From positions 136,540,820 through 136,604,819 of the forward strand of contig NC_053390.1 of NCBI RefSeq assembly GCF_905171765.1: a stretch of 64,000 nucleotides of DNA. Direction: 5' to 3'. Made by a program: the position numbers and the translations under genes. The DNA is from Bufo bufo (Eukaryota; Chordata; Amphibia; Anura; Bufonidae). Of this stretch, positions 1-12,243 are shown one piece after another (the first letter of the stretch is position 1; the number at the start of each line of letters is the position of its first letter). The notes under the pieces were generated by a model. It saw only the letters and a list, made by a program, of their open reading frames with translations, ran no database searches and was not told where the DNA came from.

Positions 1-480
1 TCATGAAGAAAAATGAGTGTCCCCCCATAGTTATAGCACTCCTCATAGTCTCACCAATAGTAATTCCCTTCTAGAATTCCCTCATTAGTAATAGTGCCCC
101 CAACTGTGATAATGATCCCCAAGAGTGCCCCCATTAGTAGAAGAGCCCTCCAGTATTAATAATGCCCTTACAGAGCCCCTAGTAGAAATAAGGCCTCCTA
201 TTGTTCCACTAGTGGTAATAAAGCTATCTACTATCCCCTCGGTAGAAATAAGACCCCCACAGTGCTCTTAGTAGAAATATTGCGGATCTATAAGTCCCTC
301 CTATAGAGCCCCCAGTAGTAATAAGAATGCCTAATGTCTCCTGGATTTAAAATGCCTCCACAGTGCCCCCAGTATTTATAATGCCCCCTACTGTTATAAT
401 GCTCGCCCTGAAGCCCTCCCAGTATTTATAATGCCCCCCGCAGTGCCCCCTGTAGTTATATTCCTCCATTTACTGTCCTC
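1..480. repeat. degenerate C/A-rich short-period repeat
   Basis: Irregular repetition of phrases such as cccccagtagtaata and cagtatttataatgcccc, with spacing of roughly 30-60 bp. No gene seen. Confidence 0.6.
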
Positions 481-1135
481 AAAAATTATAATTCCTCAGC
501 CCCTCCACCATACAGTCCCATGTAAATAACATTATTTCCCTTCTCCGCCATAGAGTGCCATGTAAATACCATCACACCATCTCTCCAGCCCCCTCCATTA
601 TACACTCCCATGTAAATAACATCCCTTTCTATCTACAGCCCCCTCTAAAATACAGTCCCATGTAATTAACATCACACCATCTCTCCTGCCCCTCAATATA
701 CAGTCCCACGTAAATAGCATTACCCCCTCCCCAGCCACCTTCAACATACAGTCCCATGTAAATAACATCTCCCCCTCAATATTCAGTCCCATTTAAATAA
801 CTTCACTTCCTCCCCAGTCACTTTCAACATACAGTCCCATGTAAATAAAATCACCCCCTCCCCAGCCACCTCTAACATGCAGTCCCATGTAAATCACATT
901 ACTCCTCAACATTCAGTCCCATGTAAATAATATCACTCCCTCCCACAGCCGCCTTCAACATACAGTCCCATGTAAATAACATCACCCTGCCACAGCCACC
1001 TCCAACATGCATTCCCATGTAAATAACATCACTCCCTCAACTTTCAGTCCCATGTAAATAACTTCACTCTGCCCCACTGTCCCATGTAAATAACTTCCCT
1101 CCCTTCAGCTCTAACATACAGTCCTAGTTAAATAA
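481..1135. repeat. minisatellite with core cagtcccatgtaaataac
   Basis: About fourteen degenerate copies of the core (for example near 504, 653, 749, 831, 882, 916, 1012, 1046) spaced irregularly, with pyrimidine-rich spacers ending cccctcc. Short minus-strand reading frames here only translate the repeat. Confidence 0.8.
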
Positions 1136-1397
1136 CTACAACTCCCAACATTGCTCTGCCTCTCACACTGAGTAATCTACCCCTTTACTTACCTCTCCTC
1201 ATGTAGCTGAGCCGTCCTCTTCTGCACTGGTCACATGACGGTGAGATCATTGCAGTTTTTTTTCAGCTACTGCATCTGATCACTGACCTGTGATGTCATC
1301 ACAGGTCAATACAGCTGGATCTAGAAGGCAGGCAGTACATTCGGGGCCTGGGACAAAACATCAGGGGCCCAGGCCTTGAATGTTTTAACCTCGCATA

Positions 1398-1690
1398 TTA
1401 TGTTTTACAGGGTCAGCTCACCAGCAGGCCCGCACCTAAAATCTTTTACAGGGTCAGCTCACCAGCAGGCCCGCACCGAAAATCTTTTACAGGGTTAGCT
1501 CATCTGCATACCCACGCATATAATGTTTTACAGGGTCAGCTCACCTGCAGGCCCTCGCATATAATTTTTTAGAGGGTCAGCTCACCAGCAGGCCCTCACC
1601 TACAATCTTTTACAGGGTCAGCTCACCTGCAGGCCCTCACCTACAATATTTTACAGGGTCAGCTCACCTGCAGGCCCTCACCTAATTATA
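1398..1690. repeat. 41-bp tandem repeat, about 7 copies
   Basis: The phrase agggtcagctcacc recurs at 1409, 1450, 1491, 1532, 1573, 1614 and 1655, an exact 41-bp period. Diverged copies reappear at about 1905-2010 after a 200-bp unrelated stretch. Confidence 0.92.
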
Positions 1691-2028
1691 CCTAATAGTT
1701 AATTTGCGCGCATGCTGCCTTGCTTGGATGTGGTAGCCATAGCTGTTTCTCTGTCGCCCGCTCTGGAATCAAACCCTGATTCCCCGTTACCCATGGTCAC
1801 CGTGGTTCGTTCTGAAAATAACATTGAAAGTTCATAGGGCAGACGTCCGAATGGATCGTTGCCGTCACGGGGACGTGCGATCGGGCCCAGGTTATCTAGA
1901 GTCACCAAAGAGGCAGCAGGCCCTCGCACAGAATGTTTTAGATGGTCAGATCAGCAGGCCCATGCTCCAAATGTTTTTGAGGGTCACCAGCAGGCCATCA
2001 ATCATAATTTTTCAAGGCTGTGCATGAT

Positions 2029-2217
2029 GCCCTCCTTTATGTGTAACAAAGGGAGTATTGTAGTGCCGGTTCCTTGTAATTTTTGGCAGCCCTTTCCTGA
2101 GCCCTTTCCTGATCACACTACCTGAACAATTGTACCACAATGTGAATGAGGCCCTCCTTTATGTGATATACAGGTTGTATCAGAGTGCCTCTTCCTTGTA
2201 ATTTTTGGCAGCCCTTG
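2029..2217. repeat. direct duplication of about 65 bp
   Basis: A block opening ccctcctttatgtg and closing ccttgtaatttttggcagccc occurs at 2029-2093 and again at about 2150-2217, in the same orientation. Confidence 0.7.
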
Positions 2218-2619
2218 CACTTTATATACAAGTAAATATACAGGAAAGAATGTTTCCTAACAATTTTCCCTCTAAAATCGATTTTATCTTCGGTTTTGTG
2301 CATATTATTGTCAGTCTGTAAAAGTGGCGTACTACTCGGACAACATCCTTCCCAGCAGCGACCTGGGAGTCCAAGATGCATCCAGACATCCTCCCCATGC
2401 TGTTCTCGAACCATTTTGGTGGTGTTTCCATCAATTTGTGACCTTTTTCTATGAACCAGACACCCTCCCCTCTTCAGAGCGGGTGGTGCCTGGTTTAATG
2501 CTTGGGTTCTCCCATTGACTTCCATTATACTTGGGTGCTCGGTAGAGCACCGAGCATCCTGATGTGTTTGGCCCGAGCAGTCGAGCACTATGGTGCTCGA
2601 TCAACACTACTCTGCATAG

Positions 2620-4224
2620 TTCATTCTCAAGCCGAACTTGGTGTTAGCTAGACTGGGGTTGGAGTCTAAGGTATTCCACAAAATGTATCATGTAACCTCT
2701 TTACAGAGCTGTTGATTTCGCTGCTAAAGATCCCCAGGTCACAGCCCCCAGAATAGTCACAGACTGGCGGCAGTAGAACAAGTGAAGCAATCACTAAACA
2801 GAAGGTGGAGTAGTAGAGTTACTTCAGGTTTTAGGAACATAACCAAGGGTCCAGTGAATAGGCTCTGACATTTTAGTATATTCCAGATGTGGTATTCAAA
2901 ACGTAAAGTAGGAGCATAGTCTAGTCAGGAATAGCCAGGAGTCAGGTCAGGGTAGGAATTCACATTCCAGGCATGCAAACCCAATGAGCTAGGTGAAAGG
3001 CAGAGGGCAAGAACAGAACTGACATCAAAACCAAGATTATACAGAGTCCTCAGAGCAATCCAGTAACAGTCAGCAAAGCTGTGTACAGACCCCATAACAG
3101 CACAAACTAAGATTATCCAGAATTACTTTACTGCTATCCTTAGTGTACATAGAAACTCTGCCAATGACAAGGTGGTCTGTTTATATGGGAACATTCACTT
3201 ATCAGACTTGTGTCTCCTGGGCCTAGGCCTAAAAGATGATCTCAGGGTATGTAGGATCCAGCTGTACTTTGCTGTAATTAAAAGTCTTGAACAGGGGCAG
3301 ACAGAGACAGGAGAGAGTCCCTTTGCAAGACCAGTATATGTGCCCCTGAGAATGAAAATTCTTAGCTCAGTCCATTTCATGCACTCTAATAGGCTGCAGA
3401 AAGCATTGTTGCTTGTGGGCCCCTCTAGCTTCTGGACTTTTATGCATCTGTACAGGTTTCACATATGGTATATCTGCCCCTGGATGGGTAGGAGTGCATG
3501 GTCCAAATGGAGGAAGCAATTCTTCTAAATGTACAATGCAAAAATCTAAGTTAGACCAGCACCCCTAAATAATTTGAAATAAATGTACACGTGCATACTA
3601 CCAAGCACAAAGTTATATGCAGACATTGAAAACTTACCCTGAAATGCATTGCAGCTCTATTTGCTGTACATAAAAATCTGAGGCTCTTAGAGTAGTGCAG
3701 GTTCCCACCTGAAGATCCACCTTGTCGTTGGTAGATAAGCAAACAAAATTTTGATCAAAAATGTGCATTAAGCCTCAAATTTCTTGTTCATGAACTATAG
3801 CAACAATGCAATTCAGTATAATCCATCTTTTCAGTGTTTGAGCAATGTGCTTCCTCATGTAGTGTGTGTGGCAGCGTGCACCTGTAACTTCACGTCATAT
3901 TGTTTGGAGGTGCTTGTCTAACGTTGTTTTTTGCAGACAGCCAACTAAGTGGACCAGAGTTCACCCAATAAACGCTCGAGTGCAGCATTCTGAGGATTCA
4001 TATGGGACACCCAGCTCTCTGGCTCAGATGCTCTGATTGTCTTGGTGTTGATCTGTTTTGCAACCGTGCAATATTTGCATATACCACGTGACCATGACAC
4101 TCATAGCTGTAGTGGCAGCATCTTTGGCATTGGTCTATGGAGTAACATATTTTGCATTTCTCTTTATATTATAAAAGCCAATTAAACAGTTTTGCTTTTG
4201 TCTCACTTTCACTCCTCTGTGTAG
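2620..4224. other. intron sequence, nothing assigned
   Basis: No exon, palindrome or recognisable transposon coding region was seen upstream of the first exon. Short frames lack family signatures. Some of it may be old dispersed repeat. Confidence 0.5.
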
Positions 4225-4480
4225 GTTACCTTCTCAGAAGGCCAGGCCCTCACCACAATCACTATCACAGTTGTTGCAGATAATATTGCTGAGCTTGCAG
4301 AGACTGTCATGGTTGTCCTTACAAAAGTCACCACTATAAATATTGAGGATTCCAGTAGAGGCGCTATACTGGACCCTAAGAGATCAACAGCTGTGCTGAC
4401 CATCCTGCCCAGTGACTCTCCACATGGAGTGATCGGCTGGCATGCCAGTTCATCTTCTGTTAAAGTGGAAGAACCTGTAG
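4225..4480 (+). CDS. ADGRV1: ADGRV1 exon 1 of window: end of one Calx-beta repeat, start of the next
   Basis: Acceptor gtgtag ends at 4224 and donor g|gtaggt begins at 4481. The 256-nt exon enters in phase 0 and leaves after one base. It begins in the beta-strand VTFSEGQ, has the acidic turn ADNIAELAETVMVVL, and the linker LPSDSPHGVIGW that opens the next repeat (SSSVKVEEP). The first half of the opening repeat must lie on an upstream exon; none was seen between 1 and 4200. Confidence 0.9.
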
Positions 4481-4577
4481 GTAGGTAATTAGTAAAGAAA
4501 ACAGAAACAAAGATATAAAATACACACCAAGGGGAAGATTTATCTTGAGGGGAATTTTTTAAGTCAGTTTTGCAGCA

Positions 4578-5390
4578 TTAAAGGCTATGGGCACCTTTGG
4601 GGCAATTTGTTTTAAATGATTGCATTGTACTCATTTTGAGCTAAAAATAATTTATTCAGTTGGTCTTTATTAAAAAATTGTCAGCCCCTTTCTCTCTACA
4701 GCCTTGAAATTTTCTGGAGCCAGTTTATACTGTTTCCTGTCAGGCAGCTCAGCTGACGGCTCCTTATCTCTGATCTCCTGACCTTGTAAACACTCATTAT
4801 ACGGTAGCTCAATTCTTATCTTACTAATAAGAAATCGGCTTAAATAAGTGTTTAGGAGCTGTTAGGCCACGTTCACATCTGTGTTGTAAACTCCGGCAGT
4901 GTGTTCCTCCACCGGAGTAGACTGCCATAGTTTACCATATCCGACATAGCCCCGCACCCCACCGCATTCACATTCACTATAATGGGATCCAGCCACTTTC
5001 CAGTAGATATGCTGGCTTTCGGCTGGGTAACAAATGCTGCATGTAGTATTTTTTGCCCAGCTACTTTCCGGCATACCGTATATGCCGGATACAGTGACTG
5101 GAAAAGACTGTCGGAGTTCACAATGCAAATATGTATATTAATTAGTTTTAGTAATTCAAAGTATTACTCATAGTAATTCAAAGATAATGGATATACATAG
5201 CCGGCAGATAATTGCTCAGAGTGAAAGTAAGATGCTCACAGCTAGGCTAAGAGTTAATTCTTTATGACAAAAACTGCAGATTTTTTTTTTATAAAGATCA
5301 ATTGAAAAAATGATTTTAGCCCAAAATGAATACAATGCAATCATAAAAAAATGCCATTGAAGTCTAACACTTCTGTCCTCAGATGTTACT
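4578..5390. repeat. palindromic element of the TTAA type, with a second MITE inside
   Basis: Left arm (ttaaaggctatgggcacc, then gattgcattgtactcatttt) and right arm (5285-5360, reverse complement including aatacaatgcaatcat) are inverted copies. The same family is complete at 44456-44928, where TTAA flanks both ends. Inside, from about 4864, starts an unrelated MITE (ttaggccacgttcacatctg) with a partner arm near 5100. Confidence 0.65.
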
Positions 5391-5773
5391 AGGCCACCCC
5401 TTTACCAGAGTAAGATTGTGGCAACTTTTTTTCACAGTTAATAAATCTGGCATAAACCAGCTCGACAGGCCAACCACGGCTACTTTCCCAAACTGGAGTG
5501 ATTAGTGTAAAAATGTAAGATGTCCCAATTTTTTTTAACAAATAAGCTATAATAGTTATAATAGCAGAAGTGGATATTTTTTCAATTCCAAGGATGTTTG
5601 GCGGTATGCTGTGGGCTGGGTTTCATTTGTGGCAATGCTGTATAAGATCACAATTTATGTCTACTAAACTCACAACTACTGAGTCAGTGATTTTGATTCC
5701 CATGTTATATGTCACAGTCACAGTGTATTATATCAGATCCAACGCTGTAATACTGTATATTTTCAATTTGCAG

Positions 5774-5976
5774 GGAAGACCATGATCGTAACCCTGCAAA
5801 TTACAAGGGAACAAGGCTTTGTGGGCGACATTGCCATTTATCTTCAGTCCGTACCAAACATCTCTTTGCCACTCATAAACAGAGCCACGGAATACGAAGA
5901 TTATTTCATAAAAGATAAAGTCGTGATTATAAGAGAAAACAGAGCTTTTGGTCAAGTTAATATTACTATCCTGTCT
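5774..5976 (+). CDS. ADGRV1: ADGRV1 exon 2: Calx-beta N-terminal half
   Basis: Acceptor ttgcag ends at 5773; donor tct|gtaagt starts at 5977. The 203-nt exon enters after one base (completing a Gly codon) and ends in phase 0. It encodes KTMIVTLQITREQGFVGDI through RAFGQVNITILS, the strands before the acidic turn. A MITE begins 26 nt past the donor. Confidence 0.88.
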
Positions 5977-6005
5977 GTAAGTAAATGCAAAAAAATACAA
6001 TATAA

Positions 6006-6417
6006 GTCCTCATGCACATTCCCGTTGTTGACCTGTGCCCGTGCTGCTGACTGCAAATTGCAGTCCGTAATGCATAGGCACGGACCATGTGCCCGCCGTA
6101 TGTGGACGTGGACCCATCTACTTAAATGGGGTTTGCAATCCGCATCCGATGGGCCGCACTGCAGAAAAGTTGTGCATGCACTACTTCTTTTGCGGTGCAG
6201 AGGCACGGACAGAAAACCCACAGAAGCACTCCGTAGTGCTTCTTTGGGGTTCCGTGCCTCTGTTCCGTGCCGCACCTTCCAGATTGCAGACCTATTCAAG
6301 TGAATGGGTCCGCCTCTGTGAAGCGGTGCACAAACGGCCTGTGCCCATGTGTTGTGGATCCACTGTTTGCGGGCTGCAATACGGGCACTGGCCAACAATG
6401 GCTGTGTGCATGAAGCC
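6006..6417. mobile_element. palindromic MITE, TAA duplication (PIF/Harbinger-like)
   Basis: Termini gtcctcatgcacattcccg and gtgtgcatgaagcc are inverted, and TAA flanks both sides (6003-6005, 6418-6420). Internal arms are also inverted around the centre. Overlapping frames on both strands are products of the palindrome. Confidence 0.72.
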
Positions 6418-6524
6418 TAACATGCCGTTCATGAGTTCGCCCTTGTTGAACCTACACCAGTATATTGCATAAGTAGTGTCCGTGACCAGTAAACACGTTT
6501 TCCTCTTTGCAATTCTTCTTTCAG

Positions 6525-6701
6525 GATGATATTCCAGAGTTAAACGAAGCTTTTCTCTTAAACATCACTGATGTCCAGTTTGTGAACTCATCCACCTCAC
6601 GTGGAGTACCTCTTGTCAAGAGGCCAGGGCTAGAAATCTGTGAAGTAACAATCCTGGAGAATGATGAGCCAAGAGGGATATTTCAGTTCAATGTTACTAA
6701 G
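6525..6701 (+). CDS. ADGRV1: ADGRV1 exon 3: Calx-beta acidic turn and linker
   Basis: Acceptor tttcag ends at 6524; donor aag|gtaagt starts at 6702. 177 nt, 59 codons, phase 0 at both ends. It carries the calcium-site motif DDIPELNEAFLLNI and the inter-repeat linker ILENDEPRGIFQFNVTK, among the most diagnostic Calx-beta text in the window. Confidence 0.95.
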
Positions 6702-7600
6702 GTAAGTACATTCTGCTCCATTTAATCCTGTACATTTAGTATGTATATTGTATACCTTTGAAGAGGACTTTTTCGGCCTTCCCGTCATTTTTAGTAAATA
6801 TATGTATCCTTCATGAAATATCAATTTTGAATTATGTTTTTATCATCTTCATGCTTTGATTTTCCACTGTTATTCCTCCTATAAATCTATAAATAAATAT
6901 TCCACTGGGTGTTACAAATTGGGGTGTACTGCTGTGTATTCTGACTCCGTCCAGTCAGTGATGCAGGTGGCAGACTGTGTAGAGACACATCCCATTGACA
7001 AGCGGAATGGTAGAACTCAATTGTCAGTTTATTCATGTATATTCAGGAGAAATACCAAGGGAACAGCACAAGGCAGTGTGTTCCAGAATTGTTACTTCGT
7101 GGACAATGCAATTTGTGTAGAGACCTTGTGTACCCATCCTGTGTTACAAACTTTTCTTCAGTAGCCCTCATTCACACACCAGTGAATCATGGATGTGGTC
7201 TGTCCCTGTTTTCCACGGACTATGCGCTGATCCATTGACTTCTGTGTGTCTATTCACACATCAGTGGTTTTCCACTCACCGTGAGCAAGTGAAAAAACAA
7301 TGGAGACATGCACTGTAATAAGGACCAATCATACTCAATGAAGTCTATGGGTTTGTGAAAACCACTGATGGCATCCATGTTCTCTCAGTGTTTTTCACTG
7401 ACCATTGGTAGGAGATGCTCTGGAAATGTCTTCTTCAGCCTTGCAGTGCATGTGGAACACAGATAACTGAGGGCAAAAAGTGGACACATGGACCAACAAC
7501 AGTCCCTTCGTAGTCATCTTCACGGACAAACACTGGCCATCTGGTCACAGACTTCACGGACGTCACGTCACATAGACATGGACATGTGAATAAGGTCTTA

Positions 7601-7834
7601 GGGTCCATTCACACGTCCGTTGTTTCTTTCCTGATCTGTTCCGTTTTTTGCTGAACAGATCTGGACCAGATCTGGACCCATTCATTTTCAATGGGTCCTG
7701 AAAAAGAATCAGACATTGAGCTGTCCGTTTTTTTTCAGGACCCATTGAAAATGAATGGGTCCAGATCTGGTCCAGATCTGTTCAGCAAAAACGGAACAGA
7801 TCAGGAAAGAAACAACGGACGTGTGAATGGAGCC
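7601..7834. mobile_element. near-perfect 234-bp palindromic MITE, TTA duplication
   Basis: gggtccattcacacgtccgt pairs with acggacgtgtgaatggagcc, and the arms match almost base for base to the centre (about 7715). TTA lies at 7598-7600 and 7835-7837. Confidence 0.85.
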
Positions 7835-7837
7835 TTA

Positions 7838-8869
7838 AACTTACAATTCTGGCTGAAAACAATCAAGAAGGTTGTCAGCTGATATAATATATCTGAGTTC
7901 ATCTGCATTAGGACAATTTTTCCTACATCTGATTATAATAGAACCTGATGTAAGTATTATACTTCCCAGAGTGCGGATCACTGCAACAGGTTCTGTGGAT
8001 ACATTGGGAGGGAATGATTGGAGATTTCATCTCTAAAGTATGAATGCAACTAGTGCTCAGGCAGCATTTCAGAATGAAGTTAATGAAATACTAATTTAAA
8101 TGAGGTGTGTAAGGGCTGTATTTTTTTTTTATGATGTCTCATTGAATTTTATTCCAAAATCAAATTTTATGACACATGTAAACTTATATTTATTCACTAG
8201 GTGGCAGCACACTATCAGACTATGCTTAGAATGCAGTCCTTTTTAAACGTTTCAGCTGATGGCCTTTGTAAAGGCTAATTCAGACAAGGGACATTCCTAT
8301 CCAGGTGCCATCCATGTTTAGAACAGACATCACCTAGACTTAACACTGACCCATTCAAGTCAATGGGTAAATTTACTTGAGCAGTTTGGGTAATGTTACT
8401 TGAGCCTGATTCTTGTGGCGAAAATCACAGAATGCACCACCCAGCTCCGATTTTTCCACAAGACTTATTCACTCAAATGTGACATTCACTGCAAGAAAAA
8501 CGGATAGCATATGGACACCAACTGTGTACGGTCTGATTAAACACCAATCTGTATTTACCATCCAGAACACTGAATAAGCCCTTAAACTGACCCAATGTTT
8601 TGTTCGATTTGCCGCCATCTTTTAATATTAAATACAATTTTGGTTTAAATCTATAAAAGTTCTTACTGTGCAGTTGCCTTAAAATTTCAGTTAGAGAATT
8701 CACTTCACAGAAATGCTCTGGTGACTTTTTCTTTTCACTTTCAGTGTCAGGTCAGACCATGTATACTTTGTAAATTAATCTATCGAAAAATATGATTTCC
8801 ACCCAGAATATAACATTTTAGTAAACTGTCCAAAAAGACAATATTTCTGTAAGTAACATCAGACATAAT
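7838..8869. other. intron sequence, nothing assigned
   Basis: AT-rich intronic DNA with no exon or clear repeat boundary seen. Confidence 0.45.
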
Positions 8870-9282
8870 CAGGCTCCGACTGGCCCACAGGGGTACAGGT
8901 GAATTCCCCGGTGGGCCCCTAGTCTCCCACCCCCTGCACGAGTGGCACCTAACACAGTAGACTTACTGCACTATATACATATTCAATGTACAGCACCTCA
9001 ACCAGCCTATGTTCATAAACGTGACAGATTCTTAAAGAAACTACCCAGTTTATTATTATAGACACGATCAGATAGCTGACATGAATTCTAGGTACAGAGG
9101 AAAGCTAGCCAGTGTTCTCTTTTCCCCAGGACCTACATTGTACCTTCTCAAAGTTGCTGCAGGGACCCCTATATTCAATCATCTGGTAGTATCTTGCTGC
9201 TGGTAATATTTGAATGTATCTGTGCAGTAGGCCCCCAAAATAAATTTTATTGGTGGGCCCTATTCACCCCAGTCCGACACTG
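8870..9282. mobile_element. hAT-type non-autonomous element
   Basis: Ends caggctccgactggcccac and ccccagtccgacactg form CAG...CTG terminal inverted repeats. Flanking 8-mers gacataat (8862-8869) and aacagaat (9283-9290) match at 6 of 8 positions, consistent with an aged 8-bp hAT duplication. Confidence 0.7.
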
Positions 9283-9516
9283 AACAGAATTATCATATGT
9301 TGGCTATCACTTTGACTTCTAATTTAGTATGTTTATTCCTCAGATAATTCTTTACTTGAACAGTTCCCAAATAATGGCGCAATACAGTGTCCAAGTAATA
9401 CTACCAAATAGTGACCAAACAGCAGTAGTATGGAAATGCAATCCTTTGACGATTCTGACAACCTATGTCAATTCTGTATGAACATTTTGCTCAAACATGC
9501 CTGTAAGAGTACAATA

Positions 9517-9881
9517 CAGTGGTCCCTCAAGTTACAATATTAATTGGTTCCAGGATGATCATTGTATGTTAAAACTATTGTAAGTTGAGTAATTGGTTCC
9601 AAAGCCCCAAAATGTCATCCAAGATAAGAGAAAATGAAGATTTAAGAAAAATAAGCAGATAACTAAGACGGATAAAACAAGTCCTTGAATATAACAGTCA
9701 GGAATGGCTGCTAACCAGCAACTAATACCGATATTATATCGGAGAAGTGGCCTTCATTTGGTTGGATCTGAGTCTGAGACATTGTATGTTGAGTCTAGTT
9801 TCAATTTACGATGGGTCAGAAAAGACCATTATATGCTGAAAATATTGTATCCTGAGGTCATTGTATCTTGAGGGATCACTG
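9517..9881. mobile_element. mariner/Tigger-like MITE, TA duplication
   Basis: Ends cagtggtccctcaagttaca and tatcttgagggatcactg are inverted and flanked by TA (9515-9516, 9882-9883). A second, 3'-truncated copy of the family begins at 14720. Confidence 0.85.
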
Positions 9882-10024
9882 TACTGTATTTCTAATGGGG
9901 CCCATTAACAGAAATTACAAAAACATCTGGTCTGACGTGGCAATGGGCGGCCCTTGCACTATCATGTGTCATTTATAAGACTGGGGTCATCTTATTTGGC
10001 AGGGGAGCTGTTGGCACCAGGTGT

Positions 10025-10147
10025 ATAAAGTGAAACCTACATAATACATTTCCCTTCAGTCTTTTCACACAGGACCAATTTATGTAAATAATGTTGGGTA
10101 GAAATCGACAGTGTTGCCGGTCAGTCTGTCCTGAGATCTTCGAAATT
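10025..10147. repeat. dispersed repeat copy 1 (direct with 14396)
   Basis: About 115 bp, from gaaacctacataatacattt to tgtcctgagatcttcgaaat, are repeated in the same orientation at 14396-14512 with only a handful of differences. Confidence 0.85.
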
Positions 10148-10204
10148 AAGAGTGACGCCACTGCAAATGAGACAACATGTTTTGTGATGTTGAAGAGGAA
10201 GCAG

Positions 10205-10341
10205 TGCTCACACGAGTGCCACCTCCTCTCTTCAAACAGCTAATCAACAGGGGTGCCCAGAGTCAGACCCCCACCAATCAGATATTGATGACCTATCCTG
10301 AAGATAGGTCATCAGTATTACTGGCTTCAAAACCCCTTTAA
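10205..10341. repeat. half copy of the ggataggtcatca palindrome family
   Basis: Contains gatgacctatcctgaagataggtcatcagt and ends at TTAA (10338-10341). The family also occurs at 15287, 39396 and 54955. Confidence 0.7.
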
Positions 10342-11057
10342 TTACAATGCAACGTCATCTACTTTTTTTTGTGATGTAGTTTTCATAATATCACTGTTGA
10401 GCAGCTCCAGTGTGAGCCAGAGCTGAAGTCTGCTAAGTGATGTGCACCAGCTCTAAAATCCTCAATATTCAGGAGATGTTGGCTTCCGCCATAATTGGGG
10501 GCCAACCACTGACCTTAGTGGTGTACTCCTGTAGACTGCTGAAGCTATTGACTTGCTGCAGTGTTCACATGTGTAGACGAGCACATGACTGCATTAAACA
10601 AGTAAGCGGAGAACTGCGGGGAGCGCAAGAGCAGTGGCACTGGAATGGTGGAGGATCTGAGGCCTGTTTCGGACGGGTGTGAGTAGTCCATATAATGGCA
10701 GCATTTCCTGGACCGACCGCTGCTCTTCTTACCCGAACTCACTGCATTATATGAAGTACAATACAGTTCAGCTGGAACTCACGGCATGATAACTTACTCT
10801 GATGCTGTGAGTTCAGGTCAGATGGACAGTGTTCAGACCAGGAAATGTGACAGTCACCTGGGCCCTGTTTCATGGACCGCACATGCTCATCTGAAACTGG
10901 CCTAACAGGTGAGTAATGTTTAAGCCACAATACCCCAAATGGTGTAAAGATATTATAGTAAAGCATAAATTATTTTCTGTCCTACTTCAAGCAGGTCTGT
11001 GGATCCACACTGTGATTTTTCTTTGGCCATAAGCGTATATATTTTTTTGTGTTCCAG

Positions 11058-11240
11058 GGTGTAACTGGAGCTGTGATAGGTTATGAGGTCCCTCCTCCGC
11101 AAAATGTTCTCAGACTCCCCGTTGTCAGACAAGCTGGAAAACTTGGCCTTGTGACTGTTTATTGGGAAGCAATGCCAATCACCGCAAGTCATGAAGATTT
11201 TACACCAACCTCCGGGAATCTTACATTTTCTGATGGACAG
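11058..11240 (+). CDS. ADGRV1: ADGRV1 exon 4: Calx-beta N-terminal half
   Basis: Acceptor ttccag ends at 11057; donor cag|gtctgt at 11241. 61 codons, phase 0 at both ends. The translation runs GVTGAVIGYEVPPP, then a VVRQAGKLGLVTVYWEA strand pair, ending TSGNLTFSDGQ, which must continue into an IxI strand; the next exon supplies it. Confidence 0.9.
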
Positions 11241-11689
11241 GTCTGTGTTTTGTAAAATGCATTTGTATGTTTTAATAAATTCACGCAGCGTGCATTACAT
11301 ATCGCTCAACGTGTAAACATTAAAAATCTCCCAGTCATTTACACACATACACAAATTTAATTTTAATATTTCTTATGATGGTCAATATTGAGCTGTATAC
11401 TTATATATTTGAGGATAAGTAAGGCGGACACATGGTAAATGTAAGAATTGGCATTAGTCAGTTTGCAACAGTTATACAAAAAATGGAAGAATATACAAAA
11501 ATATAAAGAAATCCTTTATAGTTTCTACTATGCTGTGAGAACATGGAATCAACCTGACTCTTTCAGAGGGGGGTAAAATCCAAAAGCTTTCTAAGGCAAT
11601 TTCTGGTTTACTGAAGAAATCTGTCTAGAATGTGGTGTATATTGGTGCAGTTTGGTGCAAGTAGGGTTTCTACGTTCTTTCAAAGGGCC

Positions 11690-12000
11690 GTTCCCGATAA
11701 TTGCTCCATGTAGAGGTGCACTGATCGCCTGACTAAAGACAGATTGCTCGTTCATCAGGTGGTCAGATCACATCCTTGTTCGTCAGCAACATATCACCCT
11801 ATGTAAACAAGTATTTGCTGCCAACAAACAAGGAAAGTGTAAGAAGAGAAAACAGTCGTAGTAAGGATCATTCAACCTATTCCATATAGCCCCGATTATC
11901 GCTGCATATAAATGCAACTGATAAGTGGGCAATGATCAAATATATAGGAACGCTCGTTCTCGATCTTTGCCCACGTTCTCGGCCCACAGGGCCTTTAGAA
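11690..12000. repeat. dispersed repeat related to 25200-25555
   Basis: Shares short phrases (cgttcccgataat, gatcgcctg, cgttcgt-like blocks) with the element at 25200-25555. The boundaries are not clear. Confidence 0.35.
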
Positions 12001-12063
12001 AGTAGTATACCTACTGTATAATTCTCAAATTAATTAAAAGTAACTTGTATTTTGCCTTAACAG

Positions 12064-12243
12064 TCTGTGGGAGTAATTGAAATCTTTATATTGGATGACA
12101 CCATTATTGAGTTCTTGGAAACATTCAATGTCTCCTTAAAACAAGTGACAAATGGTTCCACACTTGGGAAAGAAACTACAGTTATGGTCAACATCCCCCC
12201 TAATGACTCTCCATTAGGATTGTTTGGCTTTGAGAAAAAAGTT
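12064..12243 (+). CDS. ADGRV1: ADGRV1 exon 5: Calx-beta acidic turn and linker
   Basis: Acceptor ttaacag ends at 12063; donor gtt|gtaagt at 12244. 60 codons, phase 0 at both ends. It encodes SVGVIEIFILDDTIIEFLETF and ends in the linker PPNDSPLGLFGFEKKV. It completes the repeat begun on the exon at 11058. Confidence 0.94.

Noticed and set aside
1398..1690. CRISPR-like array (regular 41-bp spacing)
   Set aside because: The whole unit repeats, with no unique spacers; the genome is eukaryotic.
2520..2620. Short inverted ggtgctcggtagagcaccgagc block as a possible regulatory hairpin
   Set aside because: It looks like the end of a dispersed repeat (palindromic gagcacc motif); no gene start nearby.
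5952..6398. Long overlapping open frames on both strands (173 and 148 codons)
   Set aside because: They span a palindromic MITE; a symmetric GC-rich repeat gives long frames on both strands by chance. Only 5774-5976 is a real exon.
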